Positions 52,642 to 60,698 of a stretch of 64,000 nucleotides of DNA are shown here, one piece after another. The notes under the pieces are model-generated. The model ran no database searches, was not told the origin of the DNA, and was given only the letters and a program-made list of their open reading frames with translations. The translations under genes and the position numbers were made by a program. Origin of the DNA: a virus; the IMG/VR virus record IMGVR_UViG_3300023174_002543, positions 303,105-367,104 of that record; one strand, written 5' to 3'. The first letter of the stretch is position 1; each line of letters opens with the position of its first letter.

Positions 52642-53801
52642 TTACTTTTCTCTTTTAGTTTTTCTAGTTTATCATATAAATTCAAACCAGTCAAGTTTAT
52701 TTTGTAACTTAGTGCAAGTAATACACCAAAATTTGGTTGTACTTGCATAGCCTCACCCGGATGTTCATTCTTTGACATATCATATATAAAATTAAATTTT
52801 TTATTCTTCATTAATTGCTTTGAACATTTCTCTCCACGGTCTTTTGCAAAATCCCAAAAAGGTGTGTTGAACTTAGAACCAGCATAGTAATGTAACATTA
52901 TCATACTTTCAATTTCACGTAGTATTTCTAAATAAGAAGCATTATAATCTCTGTATGAGGTCTTACCTGACCATATGTCAATAGCTCCTCGATTAATAAA
53001 ATCCATTACTACAATAGATGTTGCTTCCATTGGTTCTAGAAAAAATGACGCATTACCGTTATATATTACCCTCTTAGAAAAATTCTCTTTTCTAATATAG
53101 TTTTTGAAAGTAAATGCATTAGTAACTTCACTCGGAATTAGGTCTAACTCTGCAAATACATTTTTAACATCTTCTTTGACTTCTTCTAATGTATTGATAG
53201 TATGGTTATACATGTAACCAATCGAACATCTGTTTCTTAGAGGAATAGCAAATATCCAACCATATGGTCTGGCTATTGCAAGTGTGTTATTAAACTTTAC
53301 ATTGTCCCAATAGCATTGTGTAACGTAAACTGCATTTACTGAAATGTAGTCTGACATATAAAAGTCATCATAGTTGTCAGGTTTACCGGAACAATCCATA
53401 ATAAAATCGGCATCAATGTCACTATGTGTTACATTTTTATCAATGATTTTAATATCATCTTTCAGGGCATCTATAACATAAGTTTGAAACTTACCAGCAT
53501 TAAAATGATATCCTACATTAGGCGGGTAAAAGGGGTGAATGAAATCTTTACCGCCCCAATTACGTTTATCTATTCCATATTTTATAGTACCATCTAGTTT
53601 TTCTAAATGGTCAAATGTGAAATTTAAATTATGCCATAATGCATTAGGAAAAGTATTAGTTGATCCTTCACCTACCGGTTGTGGTTTTATGGCGGAATCA
53701 AAATATAGTTCTACCTCGCAGTCTTTCATCCATCTATTAAAATGAGAGACTGCGAGAACCCCTGCAGTACCTGCACCTATTACTGCAATCTTTTTAGCCA
53801 T
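52638..53801 (-). CDS. Flavin-dependent halogenase (tryptophan-halogenase family, VirX1-like)
   Basis: A 387-residue protein. The FAD-binding GAGTAG lies at 9-14, GEGST at 44-48, the expected catalytic lysine is Lys74 in TIKYGI, WIFAIP at 182-187 replaces the classical WxWxIP (second Trp is Phe), and FLEPMEAT matches the halogenase Glu/Ser region. The cyanophage enzyme VirX1 iodinates diverse substrates; this may be a freshwater or marine relative. Coupled by TAATG to the VWA gene. Confidence 0.8.
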   Translation of the reverse strand: MAKKIAVIGAGTAGVLAVSHFNRWMKDCEVELYFDSAIKPQPVGEGSTNTFPNALWHNLNFTFDHLEKLDGTIKYGIDKRNWGGKDFIHPFYPPNVGYHFNAGKFQTYVIDALKDDIKIIDKNVTHSDIDADFIMDCSGKPDNYDDFYMSDYISVNAVYVTQCYWDNVKFNNTLAIARPYGWIFAIPLRNRCSIGYMYNHTINTLEEVKEDVKNVFAELDLIPSEVTNAFTFKNYIRKENFSKRVIYNGNASFFLEPMEATSIVVMDFINRGAIDIWSGKTSYRDYNASYLEILREIESMIMLHYYAGSKFNTPFWDFAKDRGEKCSKQLMKNKKFNFIYDMSKNEHPGEAMQVQPNFGVLLALSYKINLTGLNLYDKLEKLKEKSK

Positions 53802-55087
53802 TAATTTTCATCATACAATGCGAATGTACCGAATGGGGGATTCGGATTCTTGTCACCATGAATGATCCAAGTAGTATCGCAATAGTCAGGGTCACCCCAA
53901 GAGCCACAGGGATATCCATCAGTAAACACAATCAAACGTTTTGGTTCAATAGCATTTTTCTTCAAGTAATCAAAGATACAATCAAAGTCAGTGCCACCGC
54001 CACCTTGTGGTTCGTAGTTTTCAATACTTTCCATGTTCTCGCTAGAGAAGTCTTGTGGGTTATATGTATCAGTATCAAAACAGAATACGTGAACCTTGTA
54101 GCCATCAAATGCATCCATCATGCCTGCAATTTCACCCAAGAATGCTTGTGCTTGTTTATTACTAATACTACCTGACATATCAAGTGATACAACAACATCA
54201 ATCTCTTCACCCGGTGTCATACCGGGCATGATAGCATCACTATGCCAACCTCTACGTGAGGGGCGCATCCAACTAAAGTCTGTGCGAATAGCACTAGTCA
54301 AATTAGTTTGAATCAGTTCACGCCAGGGCATGACTGGATTAGTATGTTGTTGAATCAATCGTTCAACACCTTTGGGCATTGTACCTGCCTCTGCACTTTG
54401 TGCGGCACTGATAATTGCTTGTTTGATTTCTTGACGGGTACGTTCACGTTCTTCAGGTGTCATTGGTTTCGGGCGTTTACCTTTACCTTTTTTGTCACCA
54501 TCACCTTCGCTATCGCCCTCACCCTCACCATCTTCACCATCCATGTGGTCATCAAGCAATTGGTCAATCAATGAATCAATGTTGATTTTTTGAACATTCT
54601 TCATCAAGTCATCATAGATTTCTTCAGCAGGTTTACCATCATACTTAGTTTCGTACAAGCAAGGGACTGTGGTAATGAATTGACCAACATTGTGTCGTTT
54701 CAAATCTGCATTAACTGCATAGTCATCAGCAATATTCCAGATTTGAGGATCACGTTCATTTCTACGACCCATGTGGTCATATACAACGTGCAATACTTCG
54801 TGACCAAACAAGAATTCAATTTCTTTTGGTTTCAACATTTTGATAAAACGACTATTGTAATAGAATGTAATGCCATCAGTTGCAGCAGTAGCGCACCATT
54901 CATCAGCATTAACCAATTTCATTCGTGTAGCAAGATTACCAAAGAATGAATGACGCAACAATAGACCAATACGTGCGCCTACTAATAGTTCACGTGCTTG
55001 TGCATCAATCTTAGGATCCATTGGACCGATTAGATTATCAAATTTACTACTACGTTTCTTTTTAGTTGGGGCAATTACATCACTCAT
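53801..55087 (-). CDS. VWA-domain metallopeptidase-like protein
   Basis: A 428-residue protein. An N-terminal zincin-like helix FGHEVLHVVYDH (His96, Glu97, His100) is followed by an acidic linker and a C-terminal von Willebrand A domain with the MIDAS motif DMSGS. This is the DUF2201/VWA arrangement that usually accompanies a MoxR ATPase; one lies upstream at 55392. A perfect sigma-70 promoter precedes it. Confidence 0.8.
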   Translation of the reverse strand: MSDVIAPTKKKRSSKFDNLIGPMDPKIDAQARELLVGARIGLLLRHSFFGNLATRMKLVNADEWCATAATDGITFYYNSRFIKMLKPKEIEFLFGHEVLHVVYDHMGRRNERDPQIWNIADDYAVNADLKRHNVGQFITTVPCLYETKYDGKPAEEIYDDLMKNVQKINIDSLIDQLLDDHMDGEDGEGEGDSEGDGDKKGKGKRPKPMTPEERERTRQEIKQAIISAAQSAEAGTMPKGVERLIQQHTNPVMPWRELIQTNLTSAIRTDFSWMRPSRRGWHSDAIMPGMTPGEEIDVVVSLDMSGSISNKQAQAFLGEIAGMMDAFDGYKVHVFCFDTDTYNPQDFSSENMESIENYEPQGGGGTDFDCIFDYLKKNAIEPKRLIVFTDGYPCGSWGDPDYCDTTWIIHGDKNPNPPFGTFALYDEN

Positions 55088-55113
55088 ATAGACTCCTTTA
55101 TTACAATAACTAT

Positions 55114-55142
55114 ATTATACACTATTATTTAATTATTGTCAA
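55114..55142 (-). promoter_or_regulatory. Sigma-70 (early) promoter
   Basis: TTGACA, 17 bases, TATAAT: perfect consensus before the VWA gene; it overlaps the end of the small gene at 55139. Confidence 0.85.
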
Positions 55143-55309
55143 TTCAATCGCAAGCCACGAAATCCAGCATCATATGCAATTCTAGCATAATCGGGTGCGG
55201 AATCAATCTTATAAAATTCCATACCTTGGTCCTTTGTAAGTCCTTTTGCACGGACACGTTGGCCAATTGCGTAAAAATATTTCTTACCTGATAAAGCGGG
55301 GTTTCTCAT
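55139..55309 (-). CDS. Small conserved-looking protein, 56 residues
   Basis: A frame opening MRNPALSGKKYFYAIGQRV and ending DAGFRGLRLN, with AAAGGA before ATG 55309. It fills the gap between the MoxR-like gene's terminator and the VWA promoter. Function unknown. Confidence 0.6.
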   Translation of the reverse strand: MRNPALSGKKYFYAIGQRVRAKGLTKDQGMEFYKIDSAPDYARIAYDAGFRGLRLN

Positions 55310-55321
55310 TTTAAATCCTTT

Positions 55322-55357
55322 AAAAAAAGGGCGGGAACATTCACACTATCCCCGCCC
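55322..55357 (-). terminator. Rho-independent terminator after the MoxR-like gene
   Basis: GGGCGGG/CCCGCCC stem with a seven-T tract on the minus strand; a second stem (CGGTGT/ACACCG) lies just before it. Confidence 0.85.
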
Positions 55358-55391
55358 GTTAAACGGTGTTTGCACACCGGGAGTCTGTGGA

Positions 55392-56492
55392 TCAGTTACC
55401 TGCTTCCACAATATATTTTCCATACTTCTTATGGAATTCGTCAAAGTTTTTCAATTGAGTTGGTTCAATTGGCAACTCATAAGTCTTCAATGCAATCTTA
55501 GCACCCATAACAGTCAACTCTGTTTCAAAGTTGTTCATCATGTAAGTGAAAAAGTTTTCAGCCATAGAGTGGAACTCTTTACTGTTTACTTTCTTATTGT
55601 CTACTGAATCTTTCAATTCATAGCACATTGCAATGGTCAATGCATACATAGCACTAATCTCTTTGATTGCCAAGTCTTTTACTTTACCTGACAAAATATC
55701 GCTAGGCTCGGGCATACGACCTGCAACTTTGCGGTGTGCTGCAAACTTAACTGCAAGACCTTCACCAACTGCACCTGCAATCAAATTGAATTGAGTATCA
55801 ACATCCATGTTAGCCTCGTCATTCAACAAGTCACTAACGAAACACCAACTACGGGGTGTCGCAAATGCACGGCTTGATGATTTAGCATCAAAGTCATACA
55901 TATCATTTTTTGCAAATGACAAATAACCAACAACGTCTTTATGAACATTGTTATTAACAGCCCAAGTCTGCCATGACGTAAAGTCAGGGCGCATTTCTAA
56001 GTGAATAAAACGATTAGCAAGGGGCATCGGCATACGATAAGTAACACCTTTGTCACTATCACGATTACCTGCCGCAACGATAACGACATTATCGGGCAGT
56101 TTGTATTTACCTACTCGACGGTTAAGAACCAATTGATAACCTGCCGCTTGTACAGCAGGGGGTGCTGAGTTCATTTCATCTAAGAATAGGACAATAACAG
56201 GATATTGCTTTGCAAATTCCTCATCAGGCAAGTCTACTGGGGGTGCCCAATCCATCTTACCATTCTCACGATTAAAGAATGGAATACCTCGAATGTCAGT
56301 AGGTTCCATTTGCGCCATACGCAAATCAATGACATGACCTTTTAGTTCTGCAGCAATCTCTGCAACAACATCACTCTTGCCGATTCCGGGAGGGCCCCAA
56401 AGAAAAACGGGACGTTTAGTTTTGAAGGCACTAAGAATTGCTTTTCGGGTTTGCACACTAGTGATTGTGTGATTGTCGCTAACTGATGCCAT
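55392..56492 (-). CDS. MoxR-type AAA+ ATPase
   Basis: A 366-residue protein. Walker A GPPGIGKS is at residues 33-40, Walker B VLFLDEMNSA, sensor 1 VVIVAAGNR, and PLANRFIHL serves as the arginine-finger region. MoxR ATPases work with VWA proteins as chaperones or activators; the VWA gene is next downstream. Its own sigma-70 promoter (TTGACA-17-TACAAT) and terminator make it a separate early unit. Confidence 0.85.
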   Translation of the reverse strand: MASVSDNHTITSVQTRKAILSAFKTKRPVFLWGPPGIGKSDVVAEIAAELKGHVIDLRMAQMEPTDIRGIPFFNRENGKMDWAPPVDLPDEEFAKQYPVIVLFLDEMNSAPPAVQAAGYQLVLNRRVGKYKLPDNVVIVAAGNRDSDKGVTYRMPMPLANRFIHLEMRPDFTSWQTWAVNNNVHKDVVGYLSFAKNDMYDFDAKSSSRAFATPRSWCFVSDLLNDEANMDVDTQFNLIAGAVGEGLAVKFAAHRKVAGRMPEPSDILSGKVKDLAIKEISAMYALTIAMCYELKDSVDNKKVNSKEFHSMAENFFTYMMNNFETELTVMGAKIALKTYELPIEPTQLKNFDEFHKKYGKYIVEAGN

Positions 56493-56534
56493 TTATGACT
56501 CCTTTAAAAATGACTTGTTGACTTAAGAAACTCT

Positions 56535-56563
56535 ATTGTATAGTAAACTTGATTTATTGTCAA
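56535..56563 (-). promoter_or_regulatory. Sigma-70 (early) promoter
   Basis: TTGACA, 17 bases, TACAAT; 42 bases before ATG 56492. Confidence 0.8.
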
Positions 56564-57015
56564 GCCCTACTCGCTTTTTGGGCAACTGAATTAATCAGTG
56601 CCTCAACCAATTCACCTTCTCTACGAAAGGCTTCACGTTCCCATGGACGTTTCATATATGAAACTGAGTATTGTTTACCTAACCAAAAACGCTTGTGTTT
56701 ACCGTTACGTGAAGGTGTTGCTTTATATTGACCACGCATGTATTGTTTAGCATGAACCATTTCATGTGCCAATGTCATTAGCATTTGTGGCAATTGTAGT
56801 TGACTGTCAACTGCAATAGTAATTTCTTTATCATCCGTTTTGCTTGCAACGCCGTTATTACCGTCACGTTTCCGCAAATTAGGTGCGCTACAAATATAAA
56901 TTGTATATTTAAAATTTGTAAGGTTCAAGTACTTTGCATAAAACTTTGCAGTCTTATAAAGTAATAGAACCTTTTCAGGGTTTGTGTTACCGTGTGCTAA
57001 TACTTCAACTTTCAT
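56560..57015 (-). CDS. SprT-like metalloprotease
   Basis: A 151-residue protein with the zincin motif LAHEMVHAKQ (His84, Glu85, His88) and a later PWEREAF that may give the third ligand region. SprT/Spartan proteases cut DNA-protein crosslinks in cells. It is co-transcribed with the gene upstream (2-base gap). Confidence 0.75.
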   Translation of the reverse strand: MKVEVLAHGNTNPEKVLLLYKTAKFYAKYLNLTNFKYTIYICSAPNLRKRDGNNGVASKTDDKEITIAVDSQLQLPQMLMTLAHEMVHAKQYMRGQYKATPSRNGKHKRFWLGKQYSVSYMKRPWEREAFRREGELVEALINSVAQKASRA

Positions 57016-57017
57016 AA

Positions 57018-57293
57018 TTAACCTCGGTTATCACAATATTCAAACAAAATCCATTTAGCACGATTCAGTGCTTGGCGAACATCTTCAATGACCATGAAAT
57101 CATAAGAGCCGCCGTTGTCGTAAGCAATCATTTCCTGACAATCAGACATGAGGCTAGCTGCCATCATAGCAGGACCTGAATGACGAAAAGTAATACTTTG
57201 CTCTACAGCCTCTTTCATCTCGGCTTCAGTAACGCCATACATGCGAATCTCACGTTTTTGTTTGTCTGTCAGTGCATCGTAAACTGCGGTCAT
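57018..57293 (-). CDS. Hypothetical protein, 91 residues
   Basis: Opens MTAVYDALTDKQKREIRMYG; helical, with AMMAASLMSDCQEM. A perfect sigma-70 promoter lies upstream with AAAGGAG before the start; the SprT-like gene follows. Function unknown. Confidence 0.6.
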   Translation of the reverse strand: MTAVYDALTDKQKREIRMYGVTEAEMKEAVEQSITFRHSGPAMMAASLMSDCQEMIAYDNGGSYDFMVIEDVRQALNRAKWILFEYCDNRG

Positions 57294-57323
57294 TGCAAGC
57301 TCCTTTAATTAATCAATACATGT

Positions 57324-57352
57324 ATTATAGACTATAATGGATTTATTGTCAA
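57324..57352 (-). promoter_or_regulatory. Sigma-70 (early) promoter
   Basis: TTGACA, 17 bases, TATAAT: perfect consensus. Confidence 0.85.
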
Positions 57353-57496
57353 ATTATGGGTGGCTACTAGAGCGAAAGTTGTGTTGTATTATTACAACAA
57401 AAAGGTAATACTTCTGTTTGAAAATGGGTATAAATATAATACTAAATGCTAATGCAAATGTATAATTAATCTATATTACAAGGATTGATGTAGGAT

Positions 57497-57751
57497 TTAG
57501 TACATCAACTTAGCCATCAATAACAACTTCTCTAAGTGGTCAATGGCTTTGTTGATTTTATCTTTTTGACTATCACTATATGTAGTCTTGCGGGTGCGTC
57601 TTGCTTCAACTTCCAACTTGCTGAATTCAACGACCATACTGTCAATATTTTTTAACATCTTACGAAGGTCGGGATTATACCCTATACTTTCTAACTGGTT
57701 ACCAAGTGAGTTTTTAACCTCTTCCCAATCTAATGATGTTTCTACTTTCAC
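57497..57751 (-). CDS. Small helical protein, 84 residues
   Basis: Starts at GTG 57751, six bases after CATAAATA, with no binding site. Helical, with RRTRKTTYSDSQKDKINKA. Function unknown. Downstream, 57353-57496 contains no convincing gene. Confidence 0.5.
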   Translation of the reverse strand: MKVETSLDWEEVKNSLGNQLESIGYNPDLRKMLKNIDSMVVEFSKLEVEARRTRKTTYSDSQKDKINKAIDHLEKLLLMAKLMY

Positions 57752-57757
57752 AAAACA

Positions 57758-57765
57758 TATTTATG
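57758..57765 (-). promoter_or_regulatory. Late promoter box CATAAATA abutting a GTG start
   Basis: Six bases before GTG 57751; overlaps the end of the glycosyltransferase gene. Confidence 0.5.
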
Positions 57766-58759
57766 TCTTAGACACTAGGTTATCACGAAATATTTTCCAA
57801 GCATTTTCCCAAGACCAACGATAACTACCCTCTAACACTTTGTGTCTAGGTAAAAATAAACAATCAGTTACTGCTTGTTTTAAGTCTTCGTTCATGCACC
57901 CAGTAACACCCTCATCTATTACATCTTCTGGTCCTTGTACTGGATATGCGGCTACTGGTGTACCGCAAGCCATTGCTTCAATCATAACAATACCAAACGT
58001 TTCCCATTTGCTAGGGAATACAAATACGTCTGCGTTTGCATAATATTGCGCTAATTCTACTCCGGTCTTAAACCCAGTAAAGTGTACGTCAGGATATTGT
58101 TTTTTGTAGGTTTCTAACATTGGCCCATCACCTACCATAACTTTGAGATATTTAGGATAATCCATTTCTAAAAATGCTTCTAAATTTTTCTCTTTACTGA
58201 CCCTACTAACACATACTATATATTTGCTGGTTGTTTCTACTCTATGACTTATATTAAATATTGTTCGGTCAACACCACGTGTCCAGGGAATTATTTCGCC
58301 ATCAAATCCATGTGCTTTTAATTCTGCCACCATACTGTCCGTAGTAGTTAAAACTTTTCCACTGTGCTTGTGAAACCATCTTACTAATGGCCAAGTGATA
58401 AACTCAGGAATGCCAAATAATTTTTTTAACCCCTCAGGAAACTTAGTATGATAAGCGGTATTGTGGCGAATACTACCCAATGAAAGATATGTTCTAGCCC
58501 ACAAACCAAGAGGACCCTCTGTGGCGATATGGATATAATCCGGAGATATCTCCTCAATCTTCTTGCCCAAGTTCCTCGGATAGGCAATCTTGACTTCGTT
58601 GTAGCCAGGGCAATCAATGTAGCGGAACCACCCGGGATCCAACACCACAACGTTATAACCGTCACGAACAGCACACGCCTCAATATTTTTGTAGGTCGTA
58701 ACAACACCATTTATTTGCTCCGGTAAATTATCTGTTATAATTAAGATTGTTTTTGACAT
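57761..58759 (-). CDS. GT4-family glycosyltransferase (Agt-like glycolipid synthase candidate)
   Basis: A 332-residue GT-B enzyme. The N-terminus ITDNLPEQINGVVTTYKN is typical of GT4 lipid glycosyltransferases, and the donor-site EAMACGTPVAAYP with a preceding FVFPSKWETFG follows. It is directly downstream of a PlcP-like phosphoesterase. In phosphate-starved bacteria the plcP-agt pair converts phospholipids to glycolipids (diacylglycerol is the acceptor). That function is inferred from the pairing. Confidence 0.75.
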   Translation of the reverse strand: MSKTILIITDNLPEQINGVVTTYKNIEACAVRDGYNVVVLDPGWFRYIDCPGYNEVKIAYPRNLGKKIEEISPDYIHIATEGPLGLWARTYLSLGSIRHNTAYHTKFPEGLKKLFGIPEFITWPLVRWFHKHSGKVLTTTDSMVAELKAHGFDGEIIPWTRGVDRTIFNISHRVETTSKYIVCVSRVSKEKNLEAFLEMDYPKYLKVMVGDGPMLETYKKQYPDVHFTGFKTGVELAQYYANADVFVFPSKWETFGIVMIEAMACGTPVAAYPVQGPEDVIDEGVTGCMNEDLKQAVTDCLFLPRHKVLEGSYRWSWENAWKIFRDNLVSKT

Positions 58760-58792
58760 GAACCCTCTACTTTAAAACTTTTAAATTTTAAT

Positions 58793-59668
58793 TCATATTT
58801 CATTGTTGACAATGTTTGTTCGCAACTCTTTTGGTCGTTGAACAATAGTTCTATTCTTCCTGGTCGATCTTGCGGGTTGTTCATGTGTACTGCTATCAAT
58901 ATCATTAACCACATTATCACGCTCCTTAGTCCAAGTTACTATTTCCCAACGACCATCATGGTGTTCTACTAGTGCTGTGCAACTTTCTACCCAGTCACCA
59001 TCATTCATATATGTAATACCATCTATATCTTTTATCTCAGCATGATGAATGTGTCCACAGATAACCCCATCAAAGCCTCTCTTGCGACAATAGCCAGCAA
59101 GATTATGCTCAAACTGAAACATAAAATCCACGGCTTTTTTAACACGATGCTTAAGATACTTAGACAAACTCCAGTAACCAAAACCCATGCGATGACGAAT
59201 CCAATTAAACTTACTATTAAGAGTGAGTATAAAATCATACAACCTATCTCCCAAGAATCCTAACCAAGGAGCTAGGCGTGTTATACCATCAAACAAATCC
59301 CCATGTACAACTAGATAGTGTTTACCATCTGCTCCTATGTGTTCTATTTGATTGTGTATTTCTATTAAGCCAAAACTAAAACCATATGGTATCATTGGTC
59401 TTAAGAATTCATCGTGATTGCCTGCAATGAATATTACTTTTGTACCACGCTTGGCATGACCTAATACTCTGCGTACTACGTTGGTGTGACTTTGTTTCCA
59501 ACGCCATTTGTTTTGTTGAATCTTCCATGCATCAATTATATCTCCTACAAGATATAATGTTTCGCAAGTATTATGTTTAAGAAAGTTGTTAAGGGATTCG
59601 GCTTTACAATCTTTTGTGCCAAGATGTACATCACTAATAAAAATAGCACGATATGTTCTCTGTGTCAT
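58793..59668 (-). CDS. PlcP-like metallophosphoesterase (phospholipid phospholipase C type)
   Basis: A 291-residue calcineurin-fold enzyme. Metal-binding motifs: SDVHLGT (Asp13, His15), VGDIIDAW, GNHDE, VHGD and CGHIHH. The segments YDFILTLNSKFNWIRH and DGDWVESCTALVEH match the PlcP group, which releases diacylglycerol from phospholipids under phosphate limitation; LpxH is the other possibility. ATG 59668 lies five bases after GATAAATA; an ATG at 59674 overlaps the box. Confidence 0.75.
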   Translation of the reverse strand: MTQRTYRAIFISDVHLGTKDCKAESLNNFLKHNTCETLYLVGDIIDAWKIQQNKWRWKQSHTNVVRRVLGHAKRGTKVIFIAGNHDEFLRPMIPYGFSFGLIEIHNQIEHIGADGKHYLVVHGDLFDGITRLAPWLGFLGDRLYDFILTLNSKFNWIRHRMGFGYWSLSKYLKHRVKKAVDFMFQFEHNLAGYCRKRGFDGVICGHIHHAEIKDIDGITYMNDGDWVESCTALVEHHDGRWEIVTWTKERDNVVNDIDSSTHEQPARSTRKNRTIVQRPKELRTNIVNNEI

Positions 59669-59706
59669 GTACATATTTATCGGAAAAATCCGTTATAATG
59701 TATGAC
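59664..59706 (-). promoter_or_regulatory. Late promoter in an imperfect inverted repeat before the PlcP-like gene
   Basis: GTCAT-ACAT (59706 to 59698) pairs imperfectly with ATGTACATGAC (59674 to 59664), which includes the start codon. A CGGA/TCCG stem and GATAAATA (59681 to 59674) lie between. Confidence 0.45.
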
Positions 59707-59727
59707 AATTCTGTGACACACGTAGGT

Positions 59728-59747
59728 AGTCCCGGCTAGCCGGGACT
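59728..59747. repeat. Perfect 20-bp palindrome
   Basis: AGTCCCGGCTAGCCGGGACT, GC-rich in an AT-rich genome, just after the small membrane gene. It could be a terminator without a long T tract, or a protein-binding site. Confidence 0.7.
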
Positions 59748-59756
59748 TGGTTAAAA

Positions 59757-59981
59757 TTACTTTCTAGTTCTAGTATTATCTATACTTGGTTCAATCTTGG
59801 GTTCATCTATGGTGTGTACAGGAGGGTTAACATGCCAGCTGTCTAAAGTAAATATACGTATTGGTTTCCAATATTTACTTAGTAAATTATTAATTACAAC
59901 CGCCGCCCCAATTACTACAATAAAACCTAGTGCAGTTAAAATACTACCTGCCAAAAATACTGCTGATTGATCCATGTTCAT
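59757..59981 (-). CDS. Small membrane protein, 74 residues
   Basis: One hydrophobic span (about residues 8-33, FLAGSILTALGFIVVIGAAV), then a polar tail. AAGGAA precedes ATG 59981. It follows the rubredoxin gene by 11 bases in the same operon. Function unknown. Confidence 0.6.
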   Translation of the reverse strand: MNMDQSAVFLAGSILTALGFIVVIGAAVVINNLLSKYWKPIRIFTLDSWHVNPPVHTIDEPKIEPSIDNTRTRK

Positions 59982-59992
59982 GATAATGTTCC

Positions 59993-60121
59993 TTAAATAG
60001 TTTCGTAATCTTCTTTACCTACACCGCATTCCGGGCATAGAAAATCTGCAGGCAAATCTTCCCATTTACCTTCTATTTCTTCATCGTGGATATGTCCACA
60101 TACTACGCATACGTGTTCCAT
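59993..60121 (-). CDS. Rubredoxin, 42 residues
   Basis: A minimal rubredoxin: CVVCGHIHD near the N-terminus and CPECGVGKEDY near the C-terminus give the four iron-binding cysteines. Spacing matches the rubredoxin domain usually fused to rubrerythrin. The ATG overlaps the rubrerythrin stop as TAATG, so both are made together. It would pass electrons to the diiron site. Confidence 0.88.
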   Translation of the reverse strand: MEHVCVVCGHIHDEEIEGKWEDLPADFLCPECGVGKEDYETI

Positions 60122-60585
60122 TATTGAACCTCCTGTAACATTTTTTGATAAGCAGTAGCATGACGTTCTTCAACTCGTTTTAGTGCAGAGAAACGTTTTT
60201 GTGCTTTGTCTAATACTGCCTTAAATTGTTCAGCGTGTTCTTTGCTTTCTGCAATTTGACCACGCATTTCTTGTGCTACTTCATTAGCACCTTCCATCAT
60301 AGCATCTGCTTCCATGTTAGGATACATAACAGTGAATTCTTGTGTTTCACCTTCAATAGCCTTTTCTAAACATTGCACTGTTGTTGGTTTGCCGATTAGT
60401 AATTCTAAATGCCCCCATGCATGTAGGATTTCTTGGTCTGCGGTATGTTCAAAGTGTTTTGCAACATCCTCGAACCCCTCTTCCCTTGCTATTTTTGCAA
60501 AATAACGATACTTGATATGAGCCATACTCTCACCTGCAAGTGCGTATTCTAAGTTTTTTAGTGTCGCTGATTGATTTTGTGACAT
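60121..60585 (-). CDS. Rubrerythrin (diiron peroxidase) lacking its rubredoxin domain
   Basis: A 154-residue four-helix diiron protein: Glu19 in AGES, EILH at 52-55, Glu80 in EGET and further carboxylates follow the rubrerythrin pattern. It reduces hydrogen peroxide. The C-terminal rubredoxin domain is absent but encoded separately just downstream. A sigma-70 promoter (TTGACT-17-TAGAAT) makes it early. Confidence 0.88.
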   Translation of the reverse strand: MSQNQSATLKNLEYALAGESMAHIKYRYFAKIAREEGFEDVAKHFEHTADQEILHAWGHLELLIGKPTTVQCLEKAIEGETQEFTVMYPNMEADAMMEGANEVAQEMRGQIAESKEHAEQFKAVLDKAQKRFSALKRVEERHATAYQKMLQEVQ

Positions 60586-60607
60586 AGTTTTCCTTTATTC
60601 GAACTGA

Positions 60608-60636
60608 ATTCTACTTTATATTGATAGATAAGTCAA
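60608..60636 (-). promoter_or_regulatory. Sigma-70 (early) promoter for rubrerythrin
   Basis: TTGACT, 17 bases, TAGAAT. Confidence 0.65.
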
Positions 60637-60685
60637 CAAGTTTTGGATATATTCCCATTTGTATTAATTGTGTCATATTATACGT

Positions 60686-60693
60686 CATAAATA
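60686..60693 (+). promoter_or_regulatory. Late promoter box CATAAATA abutting a start codon
   Basis: Five bases before ATG 60699 on the plus strand. Confidence 0.55.
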
Positions 60694-60698
60694 TCATA

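Noticed and set aside
57429-57436. Plus-strand TATAAATA in the gap 57353-57496
   Set aside because: Matches the late consensus, but no plus-strand gene follows; it would read antisense into a minus-strand gene. Kept out as a promoter without evidence of use.
58793-59668. Lipid A enzyme LpxH
   Set aside because: The metal motifs are shared, but the neighbouring GT4 enzyme and the DGDWVESCTALVEH segment favour the PlcP group; LpxH is kept as an alternative only.
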